Shown here: one piece after another, positions 1 to 6,798 of the stretch
How the letters are laid out: the number at the start of each line of letters is the position of its first letter
Position numbering within the stretch: the first letter of the stretch is position 1
Assembly (NCBI GenBank): GCA_902494035.1
Contig: CABURV010000054.1
Coordinates: 1 to 11,569 of the forward strand
DNA from: an uncultured Collinsella sp.
GTDB lineage: Bacteria > Actinomycetota > Coriobacteriia > Coriobacteriales > Coriobacteriaceae
Direction of reading: 5' to 3'
DNA length: 11,569 nucleotides
Notes under the pieces: generated by a model
Seen by the model: the letters and a program-made list of their open reading frames with translations, nothing else
Told to the model about the DNA's origin: nothing
The model's database searches: none
Position numbers and translations under genes: made by a program

Positions 1-849
1 ATCCTGCGAGCCGATCCGCTCGGCCGCGACAGCAAGCTCGCCCAACGGCTCGGCGATGTTGGTGCGATAGAACCGGCGGAACATCACGATCGCCAGGCCG
101 CCGTAGATCACAAAAGGCCCTACGCCCTGCACCATGTCGCTCACCGCGATGAAGGGAGGGCGCACGCCTCCGGCGAACGCGTAGTAAGCGACGTTGGAGA
201 TGCGGTCGGCCCCAAAGGCATCACGCAGGTCGATATCCGTAATCTGCTTGAAAGCCGCCACCGGATCCGCCCGCAGTGTGCGCTGCTGAGTGTCGTATTG
301 GGCAAGGTTGTCTTGATCGAGCGCCACGACCTCCACCGCGCCGTCCTCATAGTTGGTAAACGAGGTGTCTCGGCCGGGTCCCGGATACTCCCCGTTAAGG
401 CCCCAGTCCATCAAGCCGATCGCGCCCCGCTCGACGCCGGCCACGGTGGCATAGCTCTGGGACTGTTCAGGGTACGCACGCTGCGTCGCGGCCGCACCGG
501 ACGTGGGGCGCTGCGCCCCCTCGTCCTCGCCCGTGGCCAAAAAAACTGCGAGCCCCTCGGCCCCGGGAACCGATATCTCAGTTGCGGGGCGCAGCTCGTG
601 CGCAGCCGAGTCGTAGATATACGGACCCGAGAACAGCCAGCTATCCTCATCGATACCCGTAACCGAACGCCGATAGACGTCCTCCACCGTCTCGGTCGCG
701 CCGATCAGCGCCAGGCAGGCCGCCGTTGCCACAAGCAAGTACACCGCCACGCAGGCGGCAAAGGTCACGCCGAGCGGGCGGGCCCTCCACCACGCGCGCG
801 CCCGCTCGCGCAGGCTCGGCCGCTCAGCCCTCGGCGCACCGCCCTTCAT
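1..849 (-). CDS. Two-component sensor histidine kinase, N-terminal part (runs off left edge)
   Basis: This is the first 283 codons of a membrane sensor kinase; the catalytic half lies beyond the window edge. An Arg-rich cytoplasmic N-terminus (residues 1-25) leads into a first membrane helix (about 27-51). An extracytoplasmic domain of roughly 190 residues follows, then a second membrane helix (about 241-258). The visible part ends in what looks like the start of a HAMP linker (EPLGELAVAAERIGSQD). The ATG at 849 overlaps the stop of the response regulator as ATGA, so the two are probably translationally coupled, with the regulator first. No HisKA or ATPase motif is visible, so the kinase call rests on topology, the HAMP-like end and the regulator partner. 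The ligand cannot be told from the sequence. The extracytoplasmic domain is rich in acidic residues and Gly and has no motif I recognise. Confidence 0.85.
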   Translation of the reverse strand, partial: MKGGAPRAERPSLRERARAWWRARPLGVTFAACVAVYLLVATAACLALIGATETVEDVYRRSVTGIDEDSWLFSGPYIYDSAAHELRPATEISVPGAEGLAVFLATGEDEGAQRPTSGAAATQRAYPEQSQSYATVAGVERGAIGLMDWGLNGEYPGPGRDTSFTNYEDGAVEVVALDQDNLAQYDTQQRTLRADPVAAFKQITDIDLRDAFGADRISNVAYYAFAGGVRPPFIAVSDMVQGVGPFVIYGGLAIVMFRRFYRTNIAEPLGELAVAAERIGSQD

Positions 850-1538
850 CGGGCCACCCACTTATATCCCACGCCCCATACCGTCTCGATGGGGTCGGCC
901 GCAACGCCGGCCAACTGGAACTTTTTACGAATACGGCGGATATGCTCGCGCACGAGCGAGGCGTCGCCCGTGCCATCCCAGCCCCATACGCGCTCGTAGA
1001 TGGCATCGCGGTCGAAAACCTGGCCGGTACGCTTGCTCAGCAACGCAACGATATCGAACTCCAGGCGTGTGAACTCCACCGGCACCGCTGGCTCGCCCGC
1101 GCGGCGCACCTCCACCGAACGCTTGCCGTAATCGATCGTGAGCTCCCCAAAGAAGCGCACCGCCAGATCGTCCTGGCGCGACCGCCCCTCACGGGCCATG
1201 TGCGCGGCCACGCGGCGCCCCAGTACCGGCAGGGAGAACGGCTTGAGCACATAATCGTCGGCCCCGGCGGCAAACCCGTCGAGCTGATCAACGTCCTCGA
1301 TACGCGCGGTAAGAAAAATGATAGGGCAGCTCAGATGCTCGCGAATGCGACGGCACACCTCGAACCCGTCCATGCCCGGCATGTTCACATCGAGCAGGAT
1401 GATGTCGAACCCGCGCGGAGCAGCGACCAATGCCTCGGAACCGCTGTTCGCGCACGTCACCTCGAACCCCTCGAGCGTGAAATACTCCGCGAGCATATCC
1501 GCGATCTCGGCCTCATCATCCACCACGAGCATCCGCAT
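846..1538 (-). CDS. OmpR/PhoB-family response regulator
   Basis: DNA-binding response regulator of 230 residues, the usual OmpR-family length. The receiver domain (1-115) has the acidic pair D7-D8, the phospho-acceptor D50 (LLDVNMPGMDG), T77 (FLTAR) and K99 (LKPF). The C-terminal winged helix (about 128-230) has the recognition-helix region SLVREHIRRIRKKF and ends GVGYKWVAR, both typical of the family. I chose the ATG at 1538, preceded by GGAG about 8 nt upstream, because MRMLVVDDE is where family members begin. An in-frame TTG at 1586 would add 16 residues without homology. It is followed with a 4-nt overlap by its cognate sensor kinase. The receiver recalls SpaR/NisR/SaeR-like regulators that often control ABC transporters for antimicrobial peptides. 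That is only a resemblance, and the targets are unknown. Confidence 0.93.
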   Translation of the reverse strand: MRMLVVDDEAEIADMLAEYFTLEGFEVTCANSGSEALVAAPRGFDIILLDVNMPGMDGFEVCRRIREHLSCPIIFLTARIEDVDQLDGFAAGADDYVLKPFSLPVLGRRVAAHMAREGRSRQDDLAVRFFGELTIDYGKRSVEVRRAGEPAVPVEFTRLEFDIVALLSKRTGQVFDRDAIYERVWGWDGTGDASLVREHIRRIRKKFQLAGVAADPIETVWGVGYKWVAR

Positions 1539-1592
1539 GGCGTCTCCGTCCCCCGCCGCTGTCAATCCACCCGCATTGTCTCCCAAGCCTGT

Positions 1593-1910
1593 CTACTTTT
1601 TGTCGACAAATGCCCCGGAATTGCGCACGGCCGTCGCGCGCTTTTTAAGATTATCAAGCCCGCACATGCAGTCCCCGCGTTCGATTGCCTCCTCGCCGCG
1701 TTCGATTGCCTCTAGGCACTCCCTTTCGTACAAAGCCTCTTCGACCGCCTGGTTAATCGTCCGCTCCAGCACCTCCTCAGAACAAAATATGTATGCAGAG
1801 GCGCCGTTTTCCGTGATACGCAGGAGCTTTTCCTTTGCGGCATCTCGAACCTCACGAGAATTGCGCTGCAGCGCACTGACAGGATATACAGCATTCTTCT
1901 CGAACACCAT
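1593..1910 (-). CDS. Phd/YefM-like antitoxin, apparently without a toxin
   Basis: Small 105-residue protein. The N-terminal part (MVFEKNAVYPVSALQRNSRE, then a helix and KLLRITENGASAYIFCSEEV) follows the Phd/YefM antitoxin fold. That fold has a short strand, a PVSALQRN-type helix, a strand ending in an NGA/NGP turn, and a second strand. It is normally a DNA-binding dimer that represses its own promoter and neutralises a toxin through its C-terminal helix. Here the C-terminal half is helical and charged, and contains a seven-residue tandem duplication (EAIERGE then EAIERGD). The start at 1910 is supported by AAGGAG six nt upstream; upstream in-frame starts would run through the terminator hairpin. 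No RelE/ParE/Doc-like toxin is adjacent: the next gene downstream is the response regulator, 54 bp away. It may be an orphan antitoxin or a stand-alone regulator. Confidence 0.75.
   Translation of the reverse strand: MVFEKNAVYPVSALQRNSREVRDAAKEKLLRITENGASAYIFCSEEVLERTINQAVEEALYERECLEAIERGEEAIERGDCMCGLDNLKKRATAVRNSGAFVDKK
1675..1712. repeat. 17-nt in-frame tandem duplication inside the antitoxin gene
   Basis: The 17-nt unit CCGCGTTCGATTGCCTC occurs at 1675-1691 and again at 1696-1712, 21 bp apart. It encodes two consecutive heptads (EAIERG plus E or D) and so lengthens the C-terminal helix by exactly two helical turns. Confidence 0.85.
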
Positions 1911-1931
1911 AGCTAGCTCCTTATTTGCTCC

Positions 1932-1975
1932 ATATAAAAGTGCCCGCACCGGCAACTCACAGCCGGTGCGGGCAC
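1932..1975 (-). terminator. Intrinsic terminator of the alpha-glucoside PTS operon
   Basis: A perfect 14-bp GC-rich inverted repeat (1940-1953 with 1962-1975, 8-nt loop) lies just past the GH4 stop codon. On the minus strand the stem is followed by CTTTTATATG, a U-rich run, so it should stop transcription of the PTS operon before the antitoxin gene. On the plus strand the sequence after the stem (TCAAAGGTTTTGG) is a poor tail. Confidence 0.85.
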
Positions 1976-1995
1976 TCAAAGGTTTTGGCGGACCG

Positions 1996-3378
1996 CTACT
2001 TCAGCTCGGGCCAATAATCCTTGTTGGCCTCGATCATGTCGTCGAGAACTTCCTTGGCGACCTTCATCGAAGGCACGGTCTTGTTCAGCGTAAAGGCCTT
2101 GAGTGCCTTCTCGTACGAACCCTCGATCGTAGCCTCGACCACGAGCTTCTCGGAGTTCAGCTGCTGCATCATGAGGCCCTGCTGGAACAGAGGAATGTTG
2201 TCGCGGCTGATGACCTCGGGGCCGTTCTTGCCGATGTAGGCAGGCAGCTCGACCATAGCGTCGTAGGGCATGTTGGGGATAGCGCCCTTGTTCTCGCAAA
2301 TGACCAGAAAGCGCTGCTTGGTGTCGTTCTTCAGAGCGATGGCCAGATCGGCAATCCAGTCGCCGTGGCTGCCCGCATAGAACGTGCTCTCGTCGATCTC
2401 GCCCGTCTTCTCGTAGTGGTCGATGCCGTCGAAGAGGTTCTTCTCGCGCGTCTCCTCAACCTCGTTAGCACGGGTGCGCTCGGGGTTGGAATGCTCAACG
2501 AACTCCTTCTGCTGCAGGTAGTAGTTCAGATACGTGTTGGGCAGGTACTCCGGGAAGCACTCCATGATCTCGTACTCGCCCTTCCAGACGTAGTACCAGC
2601 TGCCCTTGGTGTGGCGATTCTGCTCGGGGTGCTCGTCGGTGGCCTCCTCGGGCTTCTTGGACATCAGCGAGCTCATGCCCTTGAGGTAGGAATCGGGCAG
2701 CAGAATCTCATGCTCCTTGATGTACTCGCGCAGCTGCGGGAGCACCTCTTCGCCCTTGTGGCGGATCGAGGTGAACCAACCAAAGTGGTTGAGGCCAAAG
2801 TAATCGTACTCGACATCCTTCTTGTCGATATCGAGCGCGGCGCAAACCACGTCGATGATCGCGATCGGCATGTCGCAGATGTTGATGATGCGAGCGTTGG
2901 GACGCAGCACGCGGCAGCCCTCGGACACGATGGCGGCAGGGTTGGAGTAGTTGAGAATCCAGTAATCCTTCTTGGCGTACTTCTCAACGTCATCGATCAG
3001 CTCGACCATGGGGAAGATGGTGCGCATGCCATAGGCAAGGCCGCCGCAACCGCAAGTCTCCTGACCAACGCAGCCGTGACGCAGGGGGATCTTCTCGTCC
3101 TGCTCGCGCATGGCATAGCCGCCCACGCGCATCTGGGCAAACACGAAGCTCGCGTCGGTAAAAGCCGTCTTTTTGTCGGTGGTCACCGTGAGCTTGATGT
3201 CCAGGCCGAGGTCCTCGTGCAAAATCCAGTCCACGAGCACGCCGATCTTGCGCTGGCGCTCCTCGTTGATGTCGTACAGGCGAATCTCGTCAACGTCGAG
3301 CTCGTCCTTGCGCAGGGCAATGGACTTGACGATGCCGGGGGTAAAGGTGGATCCGCCACCACACAGAGTAATGATCAT
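1996..3378 (-). CDS. glvA: GH4 6-phospho-alpha-glucosidase (maltose-6'-phosphate glucosidase type)
   Basis: Cytoplasmic NAD- and metal-dependent glycosidase of 460 residues, near the 440-450 usual for GH4. The N-terminus carries the dinucleotide-binding loop CGGGSTFTPG (6-15). VGQETCGCGGLAYGMRT (104-120) and NYSNPAA (143-149) are GH4 hallmarks. Probable metal ligands are C168 and H198 (GLNHFGW). C168 starts a CDMP motif (168-171), which in this family marks alpha-specific enzymes such as GlvA/MalH; beta-specific CelF/LicH enzymes have a CN-x-P motif. The C-terminus (TVPSMKVAKEV to ANKDYWPEL) also resembles Bacillus GlvA from memory. It should hydrolyse sugar 6'-phosphates made by the PTS permease encoded directly upstream, whose stop is 3 nt before this ATG. 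GAAGGAG lies 9 nt upstream. It is the last gene of the operon. The exact disaccharide (maltose, trehalulose, isomaltulose and others) cannot be told from sequence. Confidence 0.93.
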   Translation of the reverse strand: MIITLCGGGSTFTPGIVKSIALRKDELDVDEIRLYDINEERQRKIGVLVDWILHEDLGLDIKLTVTTDKKTAFTDASFVFAQMRVGGYAMREQDEKIPLRHGCVGQETCGCGGLAYGMRTIFPMVELIDDVEKYAKKDYWILNYSNPAAIVSEGCRVLRPNARIINICDMPIAIIDVVCAALDIDKKDVEYDYFGLNHFGWFTSIRHKGEEVLPQLREYIKEHEILLPDSYLKGMSSLMSKKPEEATDEHPEQNRHTKGSWYYVWKGEYEIMECFPEYLPNTYLNYYLQQKEFVEHSNPERTRANEVEETREKNLFDGIDHYEKTGEIDESTFYAGSHGDWIADLAIALKNDTKQRFLVICENKGAIPNMPYDAMVELPAYIGKNGPEVISRDNIPLFQQGLMMQQLNSEKLVVEATIEGSYEKALKAFTLNKTVPSMKVAKEVLDDMIEANKDYWPELK

Positions 3379-3381
3379 TGT

Positions 3382-4998
3382 TTACTGCTCCTTCTCAATT
3401 GCGTTTTCGACCTTGTCGCGCATCTCGGCAACCTTCATGCCAAAGATGATCTGGATATTGTTGCCGTTGCGGTTGATGCCGCTGTTGGGCACGTGGTTGA
3501 TGAGGTTCTCATCGATGAGGTCCGGGTTCTTAACGTTCACGCGAAGACGCGTAAAGCAGTTCTCGAGCTCCTCGATGTTGTCCTTGCCGCCAAGACCTGC
3601 GACCAGGTCGGCAATACCTGCATCGACGCCCTCTGCAGGAGCTGCGGCAACAGCGCCCTGCTTCACCGCGACAGACGCGGCGGCCTCGCCCTCGGCAACG
3701 GACTCGGCGAGCTCGGACTCCTCCTCGCGACCAGGCGTGTGGAGGTTGAGCTTCTTAATAAGGAAGGTGAAGAGGAAGAAGTACAGAGCGGCGTTGACGA
3801 CTCCAAGCACCAGCATAACCGGCCAGTTGGTCTTGTCGACACCGAGGACCAGGTTGGAAACCACGATGTTGATGATGCCGCCTGCAGTCGAAGCGGGCAC
3901 GGAGAGGACCTTGAGCAGGACCAGGAAGATACCGGAAAGAACCGAGTGAACGACAAAGAGCACGGGAGCGGCAAAGACAAAGAGGAAGTCCATGGGCTCG
4001 GTGACACAGGAGAGCACGGCGGTGATGATCAGCGGGATGATAACGGCCTTGGTCTTATCCTTGTTCCCCTTGTAAGCGGTGTAGATAAAGGCGAGACCGA
4101 TGCCGATGTAAGGCCACAGGTTGTTGAAGGTATAGCTGTTGAAATACGTGCTATCGGAGAAGCGCTGGCCCGTCATTGCCATCTCGGCGACACGGATGGG
4201 ATAGGCGCCGGCGATAACCTGATCGCCCAGCGTCAAGGTGCCACCCATATCGGAGAACTGGAGCGGAGTGTAGATGAGGTGATGCAGACCGGTGGGAACG
4301 AGCAGCTTGTTGAGCATACCGTAGATAAAGAGGCCGATGTTGCCGGACTCCTTAATAATGCCGGCAACGGAGGAGATGGCGCCCTGGACAGGAGGCCAAA
4401 CGATGCAGAAGCCCGCGCCCATGATCCAGGAGATGATGATCATGATTAGGAACGGAAAGCGAACGCCCGAGAACATCGAAAGGGCAATGGGGAACTGCTT
4501 GTTCGAGTACTTGTTGAACACGGCACCGGTGATGCAGCCAAGAATGATGCCGCCAAACACGCCGGTATCGAGCACCTGAATGCCCATAACGGTGCTCTGG
4601 CCGGTTCCGGTAAGACCGAGCATGCCGCTCGCATCGGCAAGAGAGCCGGTGGCGTTGAGCACGATGTTGTTAGCCTGCAGGAACAGGAAGAACGACATCA
4701 GGGCGATCAGCGAAGCATGGCCCTTGTTCTTCTTTGCCATGGCGCCGGCGATGCCCACGCAGAACAGAATCGAGAGGTTGTTGATGATAAACATCAGCGA
4801 CTGATAAACAATGGCGCCCACAAGCTGGAACGGACCGGAGCCCAGTACGGGGACCAAAGCGCAGATGGTCTTGTTGGTCAGAATGATGCCCACGATGAGC
4901 AGGATGCCGGCAACCGAGAGATACATCATCGGCTGGACTATCGACTTCGCGAACACCTCCAACGGCGCTTTGAAATTGAACTTCTTTTTTGCGGTCAT
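3382..4998 (-). CDS. PTS EIICB permease, alpha-glucoside type (glucose superfamily)
   Basis: Membrane transporter of 538 residues that imports and phosphorylates a sugar using phosphate from EIIA. The EIIC domain (about 10-418) has many hydrophobic helices, a VPTGLHHLIYTP segment (235-245, probable substrate site) and TEPMDFLFVFAAP (333-345), both typical of the glucose/glucoside superfamily. An Ala/Glu-rich linker (420-455) joins the EIIB domain (about 457-538), whose phosphocysteine is C481 (ENCFTRLRV). There is no EIIA domain in this chain, but one is encoded two genes upstream. The ATG at 4998 has GGAAGGGGAG seven nt upstream; the in-frame TTG at 5025 would add nine residues and is rejected. 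The GH4 partner argues for maltose-like or other alpha-glucosides (GlvC/MalB/AglA-like), not beta-glucosides. Confidence 0.93.
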   Translation of the reverse strand: MTAKKKFNFKAPLEVFAKSIVQPMMYLSVAGILLIVGIILTNKTICALVPVLGSGPFQLVGAIVYQSLMFIINNLSILFCVGIAGAMAKKNKGHASLIALMSFFLFLQANNIVLNATGSLADASGMLGLTGTGQSTVMGIQVLDTGVFGGIILGCITGAVFNKYSNKQFPIALSMFSGVRFPFLIMIIISWIMGAGFCIVWPPVQGAISSVAGIIKESGNIGLFIYGMLNKLLVPTGLHHLIYTPLQFSDMGGTLTLGDQVIAGAYPIRVAEMAMTGQRFSDSTYFNSYTFNNLWPYIGIGLAFIYTAYKGNKDKTKAVIIPLIITAVLSCVTEPMDFLFVFAAPVLFVVHSVLSGIFLVLLKVLSVPASTAGGIINIVVSNLVLGVDKTNWPVMLVLGVVNAALYFFLFTFLIKKLNLHTPGREEESELAESVAEGEAAASVAVKQGAVAAAPAEGVDAGIADLVAGLGGKDNIEELENCFTRLRVNVKNPDLIDENLINHVPNSGINRNGNNIQIIFGMKVAEMRDKVENAIEKEQ

Positions 4999-5097
4999 AG
5001 CGGTACTCCCCTTCCTTTTCCGCAAATTAAGACAGATGTGCCCTGGACAAGACCGTGAGCCTTACCTTATATCAATCGATGTATGGGCACGTTATGC

Positions 5098-5952
5098 CTA
5101 GAGACCAGGTTCTCCAAGCAGGTTAACAATGTGATATGCGAGATAACTCTTCTCGGCATCGGTAACGACAACGTTATGGGTAGACGACAAGTGGGCAGCT
5201 ATGGCGTCCGCGCACGAGAATGCGCACGGATACGCCGTTTCATCGATTCGGAACAGCGCGTCGCCATTGATTTGCCCGGCCGCAGGATCGAGCGCTCGCT
5301 GTGCGAAAAACTGCAGGTGACGAACGAAACGTTCGTAAGGCAGCGAGGTGTCATCGAGGGTCGTAGCATAGCGCTCGGAAACAATCGCAAGCACGTCGCG
5401 AACAAGCTGGACCGAGATGATGAGACGGTCGGAGCGTTGCGGCATGGTGGCGTTGACGATATGCAGCGTAATAAAACCCTGCTCTTCTTCGCTCATCTGG
5501 ATGCCCATATACTCCTTGACAATCTGCAGCGCACGGCCCGCAAGCGCATACTCCTTGCGATAGAACTGCTGGATCTCGAGCAGCAACGGATTCTCGCAGG
5601 GGACGCCCTTGCGCTCGCGCTCCAAAGCAAGGCTGATATGGTCTGCAAGAGCAATGAGAATCTTGTCGTTGACATCAACATTGAGCTCTCGACGGAGCAT
5701 CTGAACAATGTCCTCGGCAATCACGAGATTGACGGTGGGGATGGACTCCAAAAGATGTGCCAAGCGGTCAATCGTACGCGAATCCTGAGAAGTGCCCTCC
5801 TGCAGCGCATAGGTCTTTTCGACCGACGCTTCATCGATAGCGTCGCCGGCATGACGGCCAAAGCAGAGGCCTCGACCGATGACAATGAGCTCGGAGCCAT
5901 CGTCCGAAGCGACCATTGCGACGTTATTGTTGAAAACTCGCTTGATAACCAC
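5098..5952 (-). CDS. licT: LicT/BglG-family transcriptional antiterminator (CAT-PRD1-PRD2)
   Basis: RNA-binding antiterminator of 284 residues with the full family layout. The CAT domain (1-55, MVIKRVFNNNVAMV, then IVIGRGLCFGRHAGD) binds an RNA hairpin in the leader. PRD1 and PRD2 follow, with all four regulatory histidines: H105 (LADHISLALER), H164 (FITLHIVN), H212 (RFVRHLQFF) and H274 (YLAYHIVN). These are normally phosphorylated by HPr and the EIIB of the cognate permease. I chose the GTG at 5952 because it puts the start five residues before FNNN, as in LicT. GTGs at 5961 and 5964 are alternatives and the ribosome site (GGTGGG) is weak, so coupling to the EIIA gene 18 nt upstream is likely. 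The gene lies behind the leader it probably controls. The symbol marks family resemblance, not proven orthology. Confidence 0.93.
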   Translation of the reverse strand: MVIKRVFNNNVAMVASDDGSELIVIGRGLCFGRHAGDAIDEASVEKTYALQEGTSQDSRTIDRLAHLLESIPTVNLVIAEDIVQMLRRELNVDVNDKILIALADHISLALERERKGVPCENPLLLEIQQFYRKEYALAGRALQIVKEYMGIQMSEEEQGFITLHIVNATMPQRSDRLIISVQLVRDVLAIVSERYATTLDDTSLPYERFVRHLQFFAQRALDPAAGQINGDALFRIDETAYPCAFSCADAIAAHLSSTHNVVVTDAEKSYLAYHIVNLLGEPGL

Positions 5953-5970
5953 GGTACCCACCACAAGAAT

Positions 5971-6483
5971 TTACTCGGAAAGCCAGACGACAGGCTCTTT
6001 AACAGCAACAGGACCGGAAGCATGCTTACGAAGAGTCGATTTCTCCGAGCGCTCGCACACGATAACGAAGACCGTGGGATCGAAGCCGGCGGCGCGGACC
6101 GCGTCGAAATCGACCTCGACGAGGGGCTGGCCCGCGTCGACATGGTCACCCTGAGCAACAAGCGCATGGAAGCCCTTGCCCTCGAGTTTAACAGTGTCGA
6201 TTCCGATATGCAGCATCACCTGAGCAGAGCTGTCGTCGGACATGATGCCCAGTGCATGCTCGGTCGGGAACAGTGCCGCGACGGTACCGGAGACAGGAGC
6301 GCATACCGTTCCCTCATGGGGAACCACGGCAACGCCATCGCCCACGGCACGGCTGCTAAAAGCGGGATCGTTGGTTTTTTCTAGGTGAACAAGCTCGCCA
6401 GAAACGGGAGCGAGGATTTCGAACTCGGAGGTTGCAGTCTTCTGCTCATCCGAACCGCCCATCAGGCGAGAAAAGAAACCCAT
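5971..6483 (-). CDS. PTS EIIA component, glucose family (Crr-like)
   Basis: Cytoplasmic phosphocarrier of 170 residues, matching the stand-alone EIIA-Glc length. It takes phosphate from HPr and gives it to the EIIB domain of the EICB permease of this operon. The family core is clear: APVSGELVHLEKTNDPAFSS (25-44), VCAPVSGTVAALFPTEHALGI with H76, and VMLHIGIDTVKLEGKGF with the phosphorylated H92. The ATG at 6483 has AAGGGA nine nt upstream. An ATG at 6501 overlaps that ribosome site and lacks its own, and longer GTG-start forms would read into the leader hairpin. This is the first gene of the operon; the antiterminator gene follows after about 18 nt. Confidence 0.93.
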   Translation of the reverse strand: MGFFSRLMGGSDEQKTATSEFEILAPVSGELVHLEKTNDPAFSSRAVGDGVAVVPHEGTVCAPVSGTVAALFPTEHALGIMSDDSSAQVMLHIGIDTVKLEGKGFHALVAQGDHVDAGQPLVEVDFDAVRAAGFDPTVFVIVCERSEKSTLRKHASGPVAVKEPVVWLSE

Positions 6484-6501
6484 GGTGACATGTCCCTTCA
6501 T

Positions 6502-6571
6502 AAATATAGCCCAACCAAAATCAAGCGAATGCATCCATAGGGACACACCCGTTCAAAGACTTTGGTTAGGC
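6502..6571 (-). terminator. Leader terminator-like hairpin of the PTS operon
   Basis: In the minus-strand leader RNA, GCCUAACCAAAGUC (6571-6558) can pair along all 14 positions, with two G-U pairs, with GAUUUUGGUUGGGC (6522-6509). A 35-nt loop separates them. The 3' arm is followed by UAUAUUUAU, a U-rich but not continuous tail, and then the EIIA ribosome site. This would be the stop conformation of a LicT-type switch. The long loop and mixed tail make its strength uncertain. Confidence 0.5.
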
Positions 6572-6595
6572 CCACGTCCGAGGGACTCGGTAACC
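6564..6595 (-). promoter_or_regulatory. RAT-like antiterminator hairpin overlapping the leader terminator
   Basis: The leader RNA can fold GGUUA (6595-6591) with UAACC (6568-6564), and inside it CCGAG with CUCGG around a UCC loop, leaving an unpaired segment on the 3' side. Such an interrupted hairpin is what LicT/BglG CAT domains bind. Its 3' part (6571-6564) is also the 5' arm of the terminator-like hairpin, so only one can form at a time. It does not match the LicT RAT consensus as I remember it, so the binding claim is inferred from position and overlap. Confidence 0.45.
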
Positions 6596-6620
6596 TTCCG
6601 CATTTCTTTTTACGGGGGTT

Positions 6621-6694
6621 ATTGTAGGCAACAGCAAAGCAAGAATAGTCATTACGACCGGTGAGCGGTATTTTTTCTTCGATAAACGGTATTT
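6621..6694 (-). promoter_or_regulatory. Candidate PTS operon promoter with two upstream direct repeats
   Basis: On the minus strand a TACAAT hexamer (6626-6621) could be the -10 box. Transcription would then start about 25 nt before the RAT-like hairpin. No good -35 box is visible at normal spacing. Upstream lie two copies of AAATACCG (6694-6687 and 6673-6666) exactly 21 bp apart, two helical turns, as expected for an activator or repressor dimer on one DNA face. No match to a cre site was found by eye. Confidence 0.35.
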
Positions 6695-6720
6695 AAGCGG
6701 CACTTAGGGACACTCCTTGT

Positions 6721-6787
6721 TTGGTGCATTGGGGACAGGTTTGTTTGCACCAGGTTGGTGCAGATTAACCTGTCCCCAACGCACCAA
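6721..6787. repeat. Large concentric (nested) palindrome, REPIN- or MITE-like
   Basis: Two 21-nt arms (6721-6741 and 6767-6787) are inverted copies with one mismatch. An inner 7-bp hairpin (TGCACCA, 6746-6752, with TGGTGCA, 6756-6762) has exactly the same centre, position 6754. The core words are GGGGACAGGTT and TTGGTGCA. It sits between the ferredoxin gene stop and the PTS promoter. No T-tract follows on either strand, so it is not a canonical terminator. The nested double-palindrome form resembles REPIN-type elements spread by RAYT transposases; no transposase is in the window. Confidence 0.7.
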
Positions 6788-6798
6788 TTTCGTATGCG

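Noticed and set aside
1599..1610. Perfect 12-bp palindrome TTTGTCGACAAA near the end of the antitoxin gene
   Set aside because: It falls on ordinary codons for Phe-Val-Asp-Lys and has no second copy near the response regulator start; likely chance.
1318..4449. Very long plus-strand open frame (1043 codons) opposite the antitoxin, GH4 and permease genes
   Set aside because: It is antisense to three well-supported genes, has no ribosome site or recognisable domain, and is explained by G/C-rich third positions that remove stop codons from the opposite strand.
4999..5097. Possible second attenuator between the antiterminator and permease genes (GTGCCC with GGGCAC)
   Set aside because: Only six base pairs with a loop of about 40 nt and no U-tract; likely chance. 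Intergenic coupling by read-through is simpler.
5083..6384. Plus-strand open frame of 433 codons opposite the antiterminator and EIIA genes
   Set aside because: Both minus-strand genes have complete family motifs; the plus frame has none.
6538..6713. Nine-nt direct repeat TAGGGACAC at 6538-6546 and 6705-6713
   Set aside because: Short, widely spaced and not linked to any structure; cannot be told from chance.
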